Positions 43,340-54,042 of a DNA stretch of 64,000 nucleotides are shown piece by piece; positions within the stretch are counted from its first letter, which is position 1; every line of letters begins with the position of its first letter. Source of the stretch: Romboutsia sedimentorum. Lineage in GTDB: Bacteria > Bacillota > Clostridia > Peptostreptococcales > Peptostreptococcaceae. Below the pieces are notes generated by a model. That model had not been told where the DNA came from and did no database searches. It saw only the letters and a program-made list of their open reading frames with translations. Location of the stretch: positions 186,001 through 250,000 of the forward strand of contig NZ_JASKYM010000002.1 in assembly GCF_030131845.1 (NCBI RefSeq), written 5' to 3'. Made by a program: the position numbers and the translations under genes.

Positions 43340-44065
43340 ATGTTTAACAGTATTTCTAGTAAAAAAGTTTATGAGCAAGTGATTGAACAAATACAACAAA
43401 GGATATTAAACGGCGAACTCAAAAAAGGGGACAAGTTACCATCAGAACGAGAATTATCAGAACAGATGGATGTCAGTAGAACCTCCATAAGAGAAGGTAT
43501 TAGAGTATTAGAAACTATGGGAGTAATTGATAGCAAGCAAGGTGAAGGTAATTTTATATGTAGCAATATAGATAAATCATTAATAGAGCCATTGTCTATG
43601 ATATTTAAGCTAAATGATGGTACTTGGAAAGATATCTTAGAATTAAGAGAAGTATTTGAGTTACAAATAGTTAAGCTTGCAGCTTTAAGAGCTACAGAAA
43701 AAGATTGTATGGAGCTAAAGTCTATAATAGATGAAATGAGAAAAGAAACGGAAATTCCTTATAATAAAAAAATAGTGGTTTTATTAGATCAAAAGTTTCA
43801 CAATAAATTAGTATCAATAAGTAAAAATTATCTTATTGAAAGTTTCTTTCTTATGTCATCAAAGTTATTTGAAAATTTCATAGAAGATGCAAGAGATAAA
43901 ATAATAAGTAAATATTGGAGCAAAGAAATTTTATTTGAAAAACATAACGCAATATATGAAGCTATTAGAGATAAAAATCCAGATTTGGCTTATGAAAAAA
44001 TGAAAGAGCATATGGAAATTATAGGTAAAAGCTATATGGAAGCTACATTGTTTGAAGATTGTTAA
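43340..44065 (+). CDS. FadR-type GntR regulator, lactate utilisation (LctA/LldR-like)
   Basis: A 241-residue regulator. It has an N-terminal GntR winged helix (residues ~5-75: YEQVIEQIQQRILNGELKKG, LPSERELSEQMDVSRTSIRE, GEGNFI) and a C-terminal all-helical FCD ligand-binding domain (about 95-225: LELREVFELQIVKLAA, DQKFHNKLV, HNAIYEAIRDKNPDLAYEKM) with candidate metal-binding Asp/His. It sits at the head of the lactate cassette and corresponds in position to LctA of Acetobacterium. It most likely binds the operator at 44117-44133 and releases it with lactate. AAGGGGG precedes the ATG. Confidence 0.9.
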   Translation: MFNSISSKKVYEQVIEQIQQRILNGELKKGDKLPSERELSEQMDVSRTSIREGIRVLETMGVIDSKQGEGNFICSNIDKSLIEPLSMIFKLNDGTWKDILELREVFELQIVKLAALRATEKDCMELKSIIDEMRKETEIPYNKKIVVLLDQKFHNKLVSISKNYLIESFFLMSSKLFENFIEDARDKIISKYWSKEILFEKHNAIYEAIRDKNPDLAYEKMKEHMEIIGKSYMEATLFEDC

Positions 44066-44079
44066 TTTTCAAACAATAG

Positions 44080-44133
44080 TTGCGCTATAGAATACTGTAG
44101 AATACTATTAAGATAAAAGTGGTAATACCACTT
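44080..44133 (+). promoter_or_regulatory. Lactate operon promoter with FadR-type operator
   Basis: TTGCGC (44080-44085), a 17-bp spacer and TACTAT (44103-44108) are a weak promoter. Immediately after it, AAGTGGTA-A-TACCACTT (44117-44133) is a perfect 17-bp palindrome containing GGTNNNACC, the FadR/LldR operator pattern. It would cover the start of transcription, fitting a repressor. Confidence 0.72.
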
Positions 44134-44184
44134 ACCATCATTCAAGTGACCATCATAAAACAATAAAAAAGGGGAGGAAGCTTG

Positions 44185-45747
44185 ATGAATGAATATCTAT
44201 TATTCGCAATAGCGATTATTCCTATTGCATGGTTAATAGTATCTTTAGGTATTTTAAAATTTCCAGCACATAAGACGTGCATTTTTACTGCTATTTTTAC
44301 ATTTATAATAGCTCTTGTATTTTGGAAAATATCATTTTTAAATGCAGTCACAGCATCTATAGAAGGTATTTTAGTGGCCCTATGGCCAATACTTTTAGTT
44401 ATAGTTGCAGCGTTATTTACTTATAATTTAGCTGTAGAAACAAAGAGTATGGATACTATGAAAAAAATGTTATCTAGTATAACCACAGATCAAAGAATAC
44501 AAGTGCTTATATTAGCTTGGGGATTTGGAGGATTTTTAGAAGCTGTTGCAGGTTATGGAACTGCTGTTGCAATTCCAGCGAGTATACTAGCTTCAATTGG
44601 CTTTAATCCCATATTTGCAGCAATAATATGCCTTATAGCAAATACTGTACCTACAGCGTTTGGAGCAATAGGAATACCTGTTACTACATTAGCTACAGTT
44701 ACAGGTTTAGATGTGATGAAGTTAAGTTACTTAATATCAATTCAATTAGCACCATTCATAATAATAATACCATTTGCATTAGTAATCTTAACTAAAAAAA
44801 GTTTTAAAGCTATAAAAGGTGTATTTTGGATAACTTTAGTATCTGGTCTAGCATTTGCTATACCACAGATATTTGTTGCAAAATATTTAGGAGCTGAATT
44901 ACCTGCGCTAATAGGAAGTTTATGTAGTATGTTAGCTACGGTAATTATGGCAAAATTTATGAACAAAAATCAATCTAAATTAGAAATAGAAAGCGAAGAA
45001 TCACAAGTTTATGACGTAGTAGCTCAAAGTAAAGTAACATTTAGAGAAGGGTTATTAGCATGGCTTCCATACATACTTCTATGCATTTTAATACTAATAG
45101 CTAGCCCTTTATTCCCCTCAATTAATGAATTTTTAGCGAAATTTACCAGTGAAATACAAGTTTATACTGGAGAAGGAGCTAAAGCGACATCGTTTATATG
45201 GATAAATACACCAGGAATGATGATCATAATTTCCACTTTTATGGCTGGATTAATTCAAAAAGTGAAAATTTCAATCATGTTAAACGTATTTATATCAACA
45301 ATAAAACAATTAACAAAATCGTTTATAACGATAACATCTATAGTAGCAATTTCAAAAATTATGTCTTACAGTGGAATGACAAGTTCAATATCTTTTGGGC
45401 TATGTGCAACAACAGGATCATTTTACCCTATAATATCGCCATTATTAGGCTCTATAGGAACTTTTGTAACAGGTAGTGATACATCAGCAAATATATTATT
45501 TGGAGGGTTGCAAACTCAGGCAGCTACGTCTTTAGGAATAAGCCCGTATTGGATAGCAGCAGCAAACACTGCAGGAGCAACTGCTGGGAAGATGATTTCT
45601 CCTCAAAGCATAGCTATAGCTGCTTCTGCTACAGGTCTTATAGGTAAAGAAGGTAAGATTTTTAGCTCAACAGTTAAATTCTGCTTAGGATATGTAATTA
45701 TATTAGGAATACTAGTTTATTTTGGTAGTTATTTCTTTACAATTTAG
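44185..45747 (+). CDS. Lactate permease (LctP family)
   Basis: A 520-residue membrane symporter with about 13-14 hydrophobic segments. Family motifs are VSLGILKFPAHKTCI, EGILVALWPILLVIVAALF, GFGGFLEAVAGYGTAVAIPA, NTVPTAFGAIG, and GSDTSANILFGGLQ near the C-terminus, with a final AGATAGKMISPQSIAIA. All are typical of L-lactate permease. ATG 44185 follows GGGGAGG; the TTG one codon earlier is less likely. It brings D/L-lactate in with protons for the racemase and dehydrogenase downstream. Confidence 0.95.
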   Translation: MNEYLLFAIAIIPIAWLIVSLGILKFPAHKTCIFTAIFTFIIALVFWKISFLNAVTASIEGILVALWPILLVIVAALFTYNLAVETKSMDTMKKMLSSITTDQRIQVLILAWGFGGFLEAVAGYGTAVAIPASILASIGFNPIFAAIICLIANTVPTAFGAIGIPVTTLATVTGLDVMKLSYLISIQLAPFIIIIPFALVILTKKSFKAIKGVFWITLVSGLAFAIPQIFVAKYLGAELPALIGSLCSMLATVIMAKFMNKNQSKLEIESEESQVYDVVAQSKVTFREGLLAWLPYILLCILILIASPLFPSINEFLAKFTSEIQVYTGEGAKATSFIWINTPGMMIIISTFMAGLIQKVKISIMLNVFISTIKQLTKSFITITSIVAISKIMSYSGMTSSISFGLCATTGSFYPIISPLLGSIGTFVTGSDTSANILFGGLQTQAATSLGISPYWIAAANTAGATAGKMISPQSIAIAASATGLIGKEGKIFSSTVKFCLGYVIILGILVYFGSYFFTI

Positions 45748-45770
45748 TCAAATACATAGGGGGTGGAAAA

Positions 45771-47045
45771 ATGGCTACTTTAAAAGTACCTTATTCAAAA
45801 GAGGGAATGATTTTAAATATTGAAGATAAGAATTTATCAAAAATATTACAATCAAAAGCACATAACTATAAAGTAGATAAAACGCAACAAGAAATAGTAG
45901 AGCAATCTATGGATAACCCAATAGGTTCAAAACATATAGAACAATTAGTAAAGGGTAAAAAAAATGTAGTAATAATAACTAGTGATCATACTAGACCAGT
46001 ACCTAGCAAAATAACAATGCCAATAATATTAAGAAGACTAAGGGAATCAAATCCAAATATAAATATAAAAATTCTAGTTGCTACTGGATTTCATAGACCT
46101 AGTACAAGAGAAGAATTAATTTATAAAATGGGTGAGGAAATAGTAAATAATGAAGAAATTGTAATGCATATATCTACAGATGATAGCAAGATGATTAAGG
46201 CAGGGATATTACCATCTGGAGGAGATTTTTACATAAATAAACTTGCATATGAAGCAGATCTCCTAATAGCAGAAGGATTTATAGAACCTCATTTCTTTGC
46301 AGGATTTTCAGGTGGAAGAAAAAGTATACTTCCAGGTATAGCATCAGCAAAAACTATAATGTATAACCATTGTAGTGATTTTATAGATAGCGAAAATGCA
46401 AGAACAGGTACTTTAAAAAATAACCCTATACATGAAGATATGGTATATGCGGCTAAAACTGCTAAATTAGCATTTATAGTAAATGTTGTAATAGACCAAG
46501 ATAAAAAAGTCATAGCATCTTTTGCTGGAGATGTAGAAGATGCACATATTAGAGGTTGTAAATTCGTAACTGAGTTATCTAAAATAGATTCTCATAAAGC
46601 TGATATAGTGGTAAGTACAAATGGGGGTTATCCTCTAGATCAAAATATATATCAATCAGTAAAAGGGATGACAGCAGCAGAAGCTACATGTAATGAGGGT
46701 GGAGTTATAATAATGATTTCTGCATGCAATGATGGTCATGGAGGTCAATCTTTTTATGACAACATAGCTAATGCAAAATCACCAACTGCTATATTAGAAT
46801 CTGTAAGAAAAATTAGAAGAGGAAATACATCTCCAGATCAATGGGAATTCCAAATACTGGCTAGAATATTAGAAAAACATACAGTAATAATGGTTACAGA
46901 CCAATGTGATCCTGAAATGATAAAAAATATGCATATGAAGCATGCATATAATTTTGACGAAGCTTTAAAAATGGCTTTAGAGATTAAAGGGAAAGACTCA
47001 AAAGTCGTGGTTATTCCAGATGGAGTATCTGTGATAGTAAAATAG
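45771..47045 (+). CDS. larA: Nickel-pincer-dependent lactate racemase
   Basis: A 424-residue enzyme interconverting L- and D-lactate using the nickel-pincer nucleotide. Residues match the numbering known for Lactobacillus LarA: D72 and R75 in SDHTRP, H108 in GFHRP, H174 in EPHFFAGFSGGRK, K184 in GGRKS (cofactor tether) and H200. These agreements make activity likely. The cofactor makers LarB, LarC and LarE are not in the window. It is 24 bp from lactate permease, inside the operon, and would let one stereospecific dehydrogenase use both isomers. Corresponds to LctF of Acetobacterium. Confidence 0.95.
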   Translation: MATLKVPYSKEGMILNIEDKNLSKILQSKAHNYKVDKTQQEIVEQSMDNPIGSKHIEQLVKGKKNVVIITSDHTRPVPSKITMPIILRRLRESNPNINIKILVATGFHRPSTREELIYKMGEEIVNNEEIVMHISTDDSKMIKAGILPSGGDFYINKLAYEADLLIAEGFIEPHFFAGFSGGRKSILPGIASAKTIMYNHCSDFIDSENARTGTLKNNPIHEDMVYAAKTAKLAFIVNVVIDQDKKVIASFAGDVEDAHIRGCKFVTELSKIDSHKADIVVSTNGGYPLDQNIYQSVKGMTAAEATCNEGGVIIMISACNDGHGGQSFYDNIANAKSPTAILESVRKIRRGNTSPDQWEFQILARILEKHTVIMVTDQCDPEMIKNMHMKHAYNFDEALKMALEIKGKDSKVVVIPDGVSVIVK

Positions 47046-47061
47046 ATAAGGGGGAAAAACT

Positions 47062-47850
47062 ATGGAGATTTTAACATGTATTAAACAAGTTCCAGGAACT
47101 AGTGAAGTAGAAGTTGATGAAAAAACAGGTGTATTAAAAAGAGATGGTGTAGATTCTAAGATGAACCCATATGACTTATATGCACTAGAAACTGCTCTTA
47201 GAATAAAACAAGAAAAAGGTGCTACTTTAAAGGTAATAACTATGGGACCTCCACAAGCTAAACAAATAATCGAAGAAAGTTTTATGATGGGAGTCGATGA
47301 AGGCGCGATAGTAAGTGATAGAAAGTTTGCGGGAGCTGATGTACTTGCAACATCATACACATTATCACAAGGAATTAAAAAGGCAGGAAACCCTGATTTA
47401 ATAATATGTGGAAAACAAACAACAGATGGAGATACTGCTCAAGTTGGTCCAGAAATAGCAGAGTTTTTAAATATACCTCATGTTACAAATGTAACTAAGA
47501 TAATAGAAGTTAAAGATGAAGCTATAGTTGTAGAGGTTGATATGCCAAACACATTAGAGGTTTGTGAAATACAATATCCATGCTTAATAACAGTTGAAAA
47601 AGGAATATTCCAACCAAGACTTCCTTCTTTTAAATTAGGATTAAAAACAAAAGACAGAGATATACAAATGTATAGTCTAAAAGATTTTGAAGATCAAAAT
47701 GAAAATAATTATGGGCTAAATGGTTCGCCAACTCAAGTTTTAAGAATCTTCCCTCCTGCTTCAAATAATGAAAAGGAAATTTTAAGAGGAAGTGCAGAAG
47801 AAACAACTGATATTTTAGTAGGGAAGCTAAAAGATTTAAAATTAGTGTAA
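47062..47850 (+). CDS. etfB: Electron transfer flavoprotein beta subunit (LctB-like)
   Basis: A 262-residue Etf beta. It starts MEILTCIKQVPGTSEVEVDE and has NPYDLYALETALRIK, VITMGPPQAKQIIEES, ICGKQTTDGDTAQVGPEIAEFL and the recognition loop LEVCEIQYPCLITVEKG. The NAD-binding arrangement of bifurcating EtfB (TMGPPQA with GKQTTDGDTAQVGP) is present. This, together with the ferredoxin-type EtfA next to it, supports electron confurcation: NAD+ reduction by lactate driven by reduced ferredoxin. It lies 16 bp after larA. Confidence 0.93.
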   Translation: MEILTCIKQVPGTSEVEVDEKTGVLKRDGVDSKMNPYDLYALETALRIKQEKGATLKVITMGPPQAKQIIEESFMMGVDEGAIVSDRKFAGADVLATSYTLSQGIKKAGNPDLIICGKQTTDGDTAQVGPEIAEFLNIPHVTNVTKIIEVKDEAIVVEVDMPNTLEVCEIQYPCLITVEKGIFQPRLPSFKLGLKTKDRDIQMYSLKDFEDQNENNYGLNGSPTQVLRIFPPASNNEKEILRGSAEETTDILVGKLKDLKLV

Positions 47851-47863
47851 GGGGGAGTAACAA

Positions 47864-49075
47864 ATGGCTAAAATAGTTATAAATCACGATAAAGTAAAAG
47901 ATTTGAAAGAAGCAATTGAAATATGTCCATTTAATGCAATAGAAGTGGTTAATGATAAATTAGAAATAAACGCTGGATGTAAGATGTGTAAATTATGTGT
48001 CAAAAAAGGTCCGAAAGGAGTATTTGAATTTATAGAAGATAAAAAAATAGAAATAGATAAAAATGAGTGGAAGGGAATAACTGTATATGTAGATCACCAT
48101 GAAGGTGAAATACACCCTGTAACTTATGAACTTATAGGTAAAGCTCGTGAGATGGCAGCAAAAATAAATCATCCAGTTTATTGTGTGTTTGTAGGAAGCA
48201 ATATAAAAGATAAGTGCGATAAATTATTGTCTTATGGAGTGGATGAAGTATTTGTTTATGATGATATAGAATTTAAAGACTTTAGAATAGAACCATACAC
48301 TAAAGCAGTAGAAAATTTTATAGAAAATATAAAGCCTACAATAATGTTAGTTGGGGGAACTACTTTAGGAAGATCTCTTGCTCCAAGACTTGCAGCTAGA
48401 TTTAAAACAGGTCTTACAGCAGACTGTACAATACTTGATATACAAGAAAATACTGACTTAGATCAAATTAGACCAGCCTTTGGCGGTAATATAATGGCTC
48501 ATATACATACACCAAATAATAGACCACAATTTGCAACAGTTAGATATAAAATATTCTCAGCACCAGAACAAGTTGAAGACCCAACTGGAAAAGTTACTTT
48601 ATGTAATATTAAAAAAGAAGATCTAGTTTCTAAAATAAACGTATTAGATATAAAGGCTAAAACTAAAGAGGTTGGTCTTGAAGATGCAGAAGTTATAGTA
48701 GTAGCAAGTAGAGCAATTAAAAAACAAGATGACATGAATATGATTTATAAATTAGCTGATGTATTAGGCGCACAAATTGCAGGAACAAGACCATTAATAG
48801 AAGCAGGATGGATAGATGCAAGGAAACAAATAGGTCTTAGCGGAAGAACTGTAAAACCAAGACTTATAATAACTTGTGGTGTATCTGGAGCTGTACAATT
48901 TGTGGCAGGTATGCAAGGTTCAGACTATATAGTAGCTATAAATCAAGATGAAAAGGCTCCGATATTTGATGTGGCTCACGTATCTTTAGTAGGAGATTTA
49001 TATGAGATAATTCCTAAAATAATAGAAAAAATAGAGCAAAACCAATTAGAGATGGCATTAACAGTAGAAGAATAG
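47864..49075 (+). CDS. etfA: Electron transfer flavoprotein alpha with ferredoxin domain (LctC-like)
   Basis: A 403-residue Etf alpha with an N-terminal extension of about 65 residues. It carries [10 protein letters not shown] and [15 protein letters not shown], i.e. CxxCxxC plus the distant Cys-Pro, enough for one [4Fe-4S] cluster. This domain is found in LctC-type subunits. The rest is classical: [24 protein letters not shown], then the FAD-binding end [36 protein letters not shown]. It works with EtfB and the FAD dehydrogenase downstream. GGGGGAGT precedes the ATG. Confidence 0.94.
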   Translation: MAKIVINHDKVKDLKEAIEICPFNAIEVVNDKLEINAGCKMCKLCVKKGPKGVFEFIEDKKIEIDKNEWKGITVYVDHHEGEIHPVTYELIGKAREMAAKINHPVYCVFVGSNIKDKCDKLLSYGVDEVFVYDDIEFKDFRIEPYTKAVENFIENIKPTIMLVGGTTLGRSLAPRLAARFKTGLTADCTILDIQENTDLDQIRPAFGGNIMAHIHTPNNRPQFATVRYKIFSAPEQVEDPTGKVTLCNIKKEDLVSKINVLDIKAKTKEVGLEDAEVIVVASRAIKKQDDMNMIYKLADVLGAQIAGTRPLIEAGWIDARKQIGLSGRTVKPRLIITCGVSGAVQFVAGMQGSDYIVAINQDEKAPIFDVAHVSLVGDLYEIIPKIIEKIEQNQLEMALTVEE

Positions 49076-49086
49076 GGGGGATAAAA

Positions 49087-50478
49087 ATGTATAAAAAAAT
49101 TGATAAAAATGATATAGATTTTTTAATAAGCACTTGTGGAGAAGAAGAAATAATTATAGGAAAAAACATAAGTGAAGATTTTTCACATGATGAATTAGGT
49201 GGAATTGAAAAATATCCAGAAGTACTTGTATATGCACACAATACAGAACAAGTATCTAAAATAATGAAATATGCTTATGAAAATAACATACCAGTAACTC
49301 CTAGAGGTCAAGGAACAGGGTTAGTCGGAGCAGCAGTAGCAATTCATGGAGGAATAATGCTTAATTTAAGCAAAATGAATCAAATATTAGAACTAGATGA
49401 AGAAAACTTAACATTGACAGTAGAACCAGGTGTATTACTTATGACAATAGGTCAGTATGTTCAAGAAAGAGACTTATTTTATCCACCTGATCCAGGAGAG
49501 AAAAGTGCTACAATAGCAGGGAATATAAATACTAATGCAGGTGGTATGAGAGCGGTTAAATATGGCGTAACAAGAGATTATGTAAGAGGGTTAGAAATAG
49601 TACTTCCTAATGGTGACGTTATAAATATAGGAGGTAAAGTAGTTAAAAATAGTTCTGGCTATAGTATAAAAGACTTAATAGTAGGATCAGAAGGGACTTT
49701 AGGAATAGTAACTAAAGCTATGCTTAAATTACTACCACTTCCTAAAAAAGATATAAGTTTATTAATACCTTTCCCAGATTTATCTTTGGCTATAGAAACA
49801 GTACCTAAAATAATAAAATCAAAATCTATACCAACTGCGATAGAGTTTATGGAAAGAGATGTAATACTTGCAGCAGAAGAATTTTTAGGGAAAAAATTCC
49901 CGGATAATACATCAGATGCATATCTTTTATTAAAATTTGATGGAAATAGTAAAGAAGAGATTGAAAAGGAATATGAAAATGTAGCGCACCTTTGTTTGGA
50001 AAACGGAGCATACGATGTATTTATATCTGACACACAAGAAAGAAATGAATCTATCTGGTCTGCAAGAGGAGCTTTTCTAGAGGCTATAAAGGCATCTACA
50101 ACAGAAATGGATGAATGTGATGTTGTTGTACCTAGGGATAAGGTTGCAGAGTTTATAAGATACACTCATGATCTTCAAAATAAATTAAATGTAAGAATAA
50201 AGAGTTTTGGTCATGCAGGTGATGGAAATTTACATGTTTACACATTGAGAGATGACATGAACGATAAAGAATGGGAAATGAAGTTAAAAGAGACTTTTGA
50301 TCATATGTATAAAAAATCAAGAGAACTTAGAGGCCAAGTCTCAGGAGAACATGGTATAGGATACGCTAAAAAAGAATATTTACATGAATCTCAAAGTGAA
50401 GCGTATATGGGATTAATAAAAAATATAAAATCAGTATTCGATTCTAAAAATATTTTAAATCCAGGGAAAATATATTAA
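49087..50478 (+). CDS. FAD-dependent lactate dehydrogenase (LctD/GlcD family)
   Basis: A 463-residue flavoenzyme. The FAD-binding PCMH domain (residues ~35-215) contains [40 protein letters not shown] and [13 protein letters not shown]. The C-terminal FAD-oxidase domain has [14 protein letters not shown] (catalytic His) and the final [16 protein letters not shown], then NPGKIY. No Fe-S motif is seen. As the last gene of the cassette it oxidises lactate to pyruvate and passes electrons to EtfAB. Stereospecificity (usually D) is not proven by sequence. A terminator follows. Confidence 0.93.
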   Translation: MYKKIDKNDIDFLISTCGEEEIIIGKNISEDFSHDELGGIEKYPEVLVYAHNTEQVSKIMKYAYENNIPVTPRGQGTGLVGAAVAIHGGIMLNLSKMNQILELDEENLTLTVEPGVLLMTIGQYVQERDLFYPPDPGEKSATIAGNINTNAGGMRAVKYGVTRDYVRGLEIVLPNGDVINIGGKVVKNSSGYSIKDLIVGSEGTLGIVTKAMLKLLPLPKKDISLLIPFPDLSLAIETVPKIIKSKSIPTAIEFMERDVILAAEEFLGKKFPDNTSDAYLLLKFDGNSKEEIEKEYENVAHLCLENGAYDVFISDTQERNESIWSARGAFLEAIKASTTEMDECDVVVPRDKVAEFIRYTHDLQNKLNVRIKSFGHAGDGNLHVYTLRDDMNDKEWEMKLKETFDHMYKKSRELRGQVSGEHGIGYAKKEYLHESQSEAYMGLIKNIKSVFDSKNILNPGKIY

Positions 50479-50499
50479 AAATTTTAATGAAATTAAAAT

Positions 50500-50530
50500 A
50501 GAGCACAGTTATTAAGCTGTGCTCTGTTTA
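50500..50530 (+). terminator. Terminator of the lactate operon
   Basis: AGAGCACAG-TTATTAAG-CTGTGCTCT followed by GTTTAT. It also faces the convergent tmcAL end. Confidence 0.85.
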
Positions 50531-50549
50531 TACTAAAGGTAAATTTATA

Positions 50550-51830
50550 TTATTTTATAGTATTTCTAACATAAATAGGAGTAGTATAGTAATCCATAGG
50601 ACCTTTTAGTAAATGTTTATTATTTTGATAGTAGACCATATTGTAGATATTACTAGCTTTTATATCGTAATTTATTAAAGTTTTAAATACATCATCATCC
50701 ATATTAAAGGATATATTTGAAAACTTATTGATAATATTAATATCAGAATTACTTTTTATGGTTTTTAAAATTTCGCGTCCTTTATCATTGAATGCTAAAA
50801 CTCTTATATAAGGCATATTATTTATATTTTTAACAAGATTCATATCATCTTTTGTTATGCCTAGTAAAATATTATTAAGAGTACGTTTTATTTTGGTTAA
50901 TGTGTATCTTTTTGATTTTACAGATAACTGTAAATCTTTAAGAGACGTAGATGTAAATACATTTTGATATATTTTATTCTCAATTCCTTCATTAACATCG
51001 AAGTATTTATTTAAAATATCACAATCTCTAAGAACTATAGAGTTAATTAAATCAAAATATTTATCATCAAACATAGGTAAAAAATTAGAGTTTAATTTAG
51101 ATTTTAGGAAACTATAAGTGATATAAGGTATAACATCTTTAATAAGAGACAAATCATTAAAATCTTTTAAAGATTTTCTTATTGCAGTTGCAGAACAAAT
51201 ATCACTATCTATATTTTCGCAATTGTATGAAGATGATACTCTAGAGATTGTAAAAGGTTTTATATTACTTTTTAATTTTAGTAGACATTTTATATACTCT
51301 AGGCCTAAAATATTATTAGAGGAATTTAATAATGATAAAAGTTTTTCTTTTGAAATATCTAACAATTTGTATTTATCAATATAGTCAAATAGTGCGAGGC
51401 TTCGAGCAGTTGGATAGAGCATGCCTTTATCCAAGTGATTTTTTAGGGAATCTTTGAATTCTTTGGGTTCCTCAACTAATATATTTGAAACTACATAAAG
51501 AACATCAACATTACCTTCTTCGCTACCGAAGCAGATAGAATTTATACAATTTAGCGAATTAAGAGTAGTGATAGCTCCATGGGCAAAAAATTCTGCACTT
51601 TGACATGCAAACATAGTTGGCAATTCTATAACTAAATCGACACCATTTTTTACGGCTATTTCTGCGCGCGTATATTTATCAAACAAAGCAGGTTCACCTC
51701 TTTGTAAAAAGTTACCGCTCATTATAGCTACACTATGAGTAGCTTTAGTTATTTCTAAAGATTTAGTTAAATGGTACAAGTGTCCATTATGAAAAGGATT
51801 GTATTCAACTATTAATCCTAATATATTCAT
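50550..51830 (-). CDS. tmcAL: tRNA-Met cytidine acetate ligase (YlbM)
   Basis: A 426-residue enzyme forming N4-acetylcytidine at the wobble base of elongator tRNA-Met from acetate and ATP. The N-terminal nucleotidyltransferase-like domain starts [20 protein letters not shown] (the NPFHNGH HIGH-like motif), then [20 protein letters not shown] and [20 protein letters not shown], and SSICFGSE-like CFGSEEGN. Start is ATG 51830 with AAGGAG upstream. It uses acetate, and ackA lies on the other side of the divergent promoter region. In Bacillus ylbM is near ylbJ; the lactate operon separates them here. Confidence 0.94.
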   Translation of the reverse strand: MNILGLIVEYNPFHNGHLYHLTKSLEITKATHSVAIMSGNFLQRGEPALFDKYTRAEIAVKNGVDLVIELPTMFACQSAEFFAHGAITTLNSLNCINSICFGSEEGNVDVLYVVSNILVEEPKEFKDSLKNHLDKGMLYPTARSLALFDYIDKYKLLDISKEKLLSLLNSSNNILGLEYIKCLLKLKSNIKPFTISRVSSSYNCENIDSDICSATAIRKSLKDFNDLSLIKDVIPYITYSFLKSKLNSNFLPMFDDKYFDLINSIVLRDCDILNKYFDVNEGIENKIYQNVFTSTSLKDLQLSVKSKRYTLTKIKRTLNNILLGITKDDMNLVKNINNMPYIRVLAFNDKGREILKTIKSNSDINIINKFSNISFNMDDDVFKTLINYDIKASNIYNMVYYQNNKHLLKGPMDYYTTPIYVRNTIK

Positions 51831-52145
51831 GAAATTTCTCCTTTGGTTTATTCAAAATATGTGTTTTATTAAGTATATAATAAAATTGATTATATATTTA
51901 GCAAAACATAAATAAATGTAGTGATTATATTATAATATTATAACAAATAAAGAAAAATAATCTATGTTAATAAAAAAATAATGTTTATTCAAATAAATAT
52001 ATTAAATACTGTACTTTTATAAAGAAAAGTGGTATATTAATTTATGTTGAAACATGTTTACTGTATACAATGTAAAATACTTTGTAAATATTAAGCCTAA
52101 TAGGCTTGTTACATATTATTCATAAAATTTTAAGGAGGTATACTA
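51831..52145. other. Divergent intergenic region tmcAL / ackA
   Basis: 315 bp, AT-rich. AAGCCTAATAGGCTT (52091-52105) is a small perfect inverted repeat in the ackA leader. TTGAAACATG and GTATACAATG near 52047-52072 look promoter-like but the spacing is not standard. A T-poor hairpin and no ORF; no known riboswitch recognised. Confidence 0.45.
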
Positions 52146-53342
52146 ATGAAAGTATTAGTATTAAACTGTGGTAGTTCTTCATTAAAATATCAATTAATAG
52201 ATATGTCAAATGAAGAAGTTTTATGTATTGGATTAGTTGAAAGAATAGGTATAGATGGATCTATACTTAAGCAAGAAAAAGACGGTGTTGAAGGTAAATT
52301 AGTTGTAGAACAACCAATGAACAATCACCAAGATGCTATCAAATTAGTATTAGAAGCTGTTGTTGATACTAAATTTGGTGGAGTTAAAGAAATAAGCGAA
52401 GTTGAAGCTGTAGGACACAGAGTTGTTCATGGTGGAGAGAAATTCGCAGGATCAGTTTTAATAACTGACGACGTTATGGGTGCATTACAAGAGTGTGTTG
52501 AATTAGCACCACTTCATAATCCAGCTAACATAATGGGAATAGAAGCTTGTGAAGCTATACTTCCAGGTGTAAAAATGGTAGGGGTATTTGATACTGCTTT
52601 CCATCAAACAATGCCTAAAGAGTCTTACTTATATGGTTTACCTCATGAGTTATATACTAAGTACGGTGTAAGAAGATACGGATTCCACGGAACTTCTCAC
52701 AGATATGTATCTGAAAGAGCTGCTGCTATGTTAGGAAAAAACATAGAAGATACTAAAATAATAACTTGTCACTTAGGAAATGGAGCTTCAATAGCTGCAA
52801 TTGATGGTGGTAAATGTGTAGATACATCTATGGGATTCACTCCATTAGAAGGATTAATAATGGGTACTAGATGTGGAGATATAGATGCTGCTATATTACC
52901 ATTCTTAATGGAAAAAGAAGGATTAGATGCTAAAGGATTATCAGACTTAATGAACAAAAAGTCAGGTGTATACGGAATGACTGGTATATCAAGTGACTTT
53001 AGAGATATAGAAGATGGAGCTAAATCTGGAAATGAATTAGCGCAAGTAGCTTTAAAAGCTTATGTTCAAAAAGTTAAGAAATATATAGGATCTTATGCTG
53101 CAGAAATGAACGGTGTTGACGCTGTTGTATTCACTGCTGGTGTAGGTGAAAATGGTATAGGTATGAGAGCTGACATAGCTTCTAACATGGAGTTCTTAGG
53201 AATGAAGTTAGATAAAGAAGCTAATAATGTTAGAGGAAAAGAAAGAGTAATATCTACAGAAGATTCTAACGTTAAGATATTATTAATACCAACTAACGAA
53301 GAATTAGTTATAGCTAGAGATACATTAGCTTTAGTAAAATAA
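52146..53342 (+). CDS. ackA: Acetate kinase
   Basis: A 398-residue kinase converting acetyl phosphate and ADP to acetate and ATP, the main substrate-level ATP step of acetate fermentation. Motifs are [74 protein letters not shown]. Codons are cleaner and preferred ones dominate, as for a highly expressed gene. No pta gene is adjacent. AGGAGGT precedes ATG. Links with the lactate cassette: lactate to pyruvate to acetyl-CoA to acetate. Confidence 0.97.
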   Translation: MKVLVLNCGSSSLKYQLIDMSNEEVLCIGLVERIGIDGSILKQEKDGVEGKLVVEQPMNNHQDAIKLVLEAVVDTKFGGVKEISEVEAVGHRVVHGGEKFAGSVLITDDVMGALQECVELAPLHNPANIMGIEACEAILPGVKMVGVFDTAFHQTMPKESYLYGLPHELYTKYGVRRYGFHGTSHRYVSERAAAMLGKNIEDTKIITCHLGNGASIAAIDGGKCVDTSMGFTPLEGLIMGTRCGDIDAAILPFLMEKEGLDAKGLSDLMNKKSGVYGMTGISSDFRDIEDGAKSGNELAQVALKAYVQKVKKYIGSYAAEMNGVDAVVFTAGVGENGIGMRADIASNMEFLGMKLDKEANNVRGKERVISTEDSNVKILLIPTNEELVIARDTLALVK

Positions 53343-53362
53343 TTATAAATGGATATAATACA

Positions 53363-53390
53363 TTTAAGGTAGGGTAAAACCTACCTTAAA
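53363..53390 (+). terminator. Hairpin after ackA
   Basis: TTTAAGGTAGG-GTAAAA-CCTACCTTAAA is a strong stem, but the T run after it is poor, so it may also be an mRNA 3' end stabiliser. Confidence 0.65.
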
Positions 53391-53444
53391 TTATGTCTAA
53401 TTTATAATAGATTTTATTTTGATATATCTATCAAGTAAAAATAC

Positions 53445-53473
53445 TTGACAAACAAGTTTCAAATTTGTATAAT
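53445..53473 (+). promoter_or_regulatory. Consensus sigma-A promoter of DUF177-rpmF
   Basis: TTGACA (53445-53450), exactly 17 bp, TATAAT (53468-53473). A perfect consensus promoter, fitting a ribosomal protein transcript; the first gene starts at 53502. Confidence 0.92.
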
Positions 53474-53501
53474 AAATTGGTAATGTATTGAGGTGAATTT
53501 A

Positions 53502-54029
53502 ATGCAAATAAGTCTAGATAGATTAACTAGAAGAGAAACTGACAAAATAGACTTGAATTTTTGTCAAAAAATTGATACTATTAATTATTGTGATATAGAT
53601 TATAAATTAGCTTCACCTGTTAGTATAAACGGTAAAGTCTCAACTACTAAAACAGGTTTGTACTTAGATGTAGATGTGGAATTTACAGTTCTTGACAATT
53701 GCTCAAGATGTTTAGAAGAGGTAGAAGTACCAATAGTATATTCTATACAAGGTTTCTTAGTCAAAGAAGACTTTGACGAAAATAGTTTTGAAAATGATGA
53801 TGCATTTATTTATGATGGACAAGTATTAAACCTTGTAAATATAATAGAGCAAACATTAGACTTCAAAATGCCAGCAAGAGTTCTTTGTAATGAAAGTTGC
53901 AAAGGCCTTTGCACAAAATGTGGAGCAAACTTAAATAAACAAGATTGTTCTTGCAATAAAATCGCGAACGACGAGGAGATTATAGATCCCCGTTTTGCTA
54001 AATTAAAAGATATATTTAAAAACGACTAA
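53502..54029 (+). CDS. DUF177 (YceD/YlbN-like) protein
   Basis: A 175-residue protein paired with rpmF in most bacteria. It has the usual N-lobe (ASPVSINGKVSTTKTGLYLD) and central VLDNCSRCLEEVEVPI, then a cysteine cluster CNESCKGLCTKCGANLNKQD followed by CSC, probably zinc-binding. Family members are linked with 23S rRNA/L32 assembly in chloroplasts and bacteria. ATG 53502 follows GAGGTG; the GTG within that site is rejected. rpmF starts 13 bp downstream. Confidence 0.92.
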   Translation: MQISLDRLTRRETDKIDLNFCQKIDTINYCDIDYKLASPVSINGKVSTTKTGLYLDVDVEFTVLDNCSRCLEEVEVPIVYSIQGFLVKEDFDENSFENDDAFIYDGQVLNLVNIIEQTLDFKMPARVLCNESCKGLCTKCGANLNKQDCSCNKIANDEEIIDPRFAKLKDIFKND

Positions 54030-54042
54030 GGAGGTGGCGTAA

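Noticed and set aside
50550-52145. Operon of tmcAL with ackA because of shared acetate use
   Set aside because: The genes are divergent; a functional link is only suggestive.
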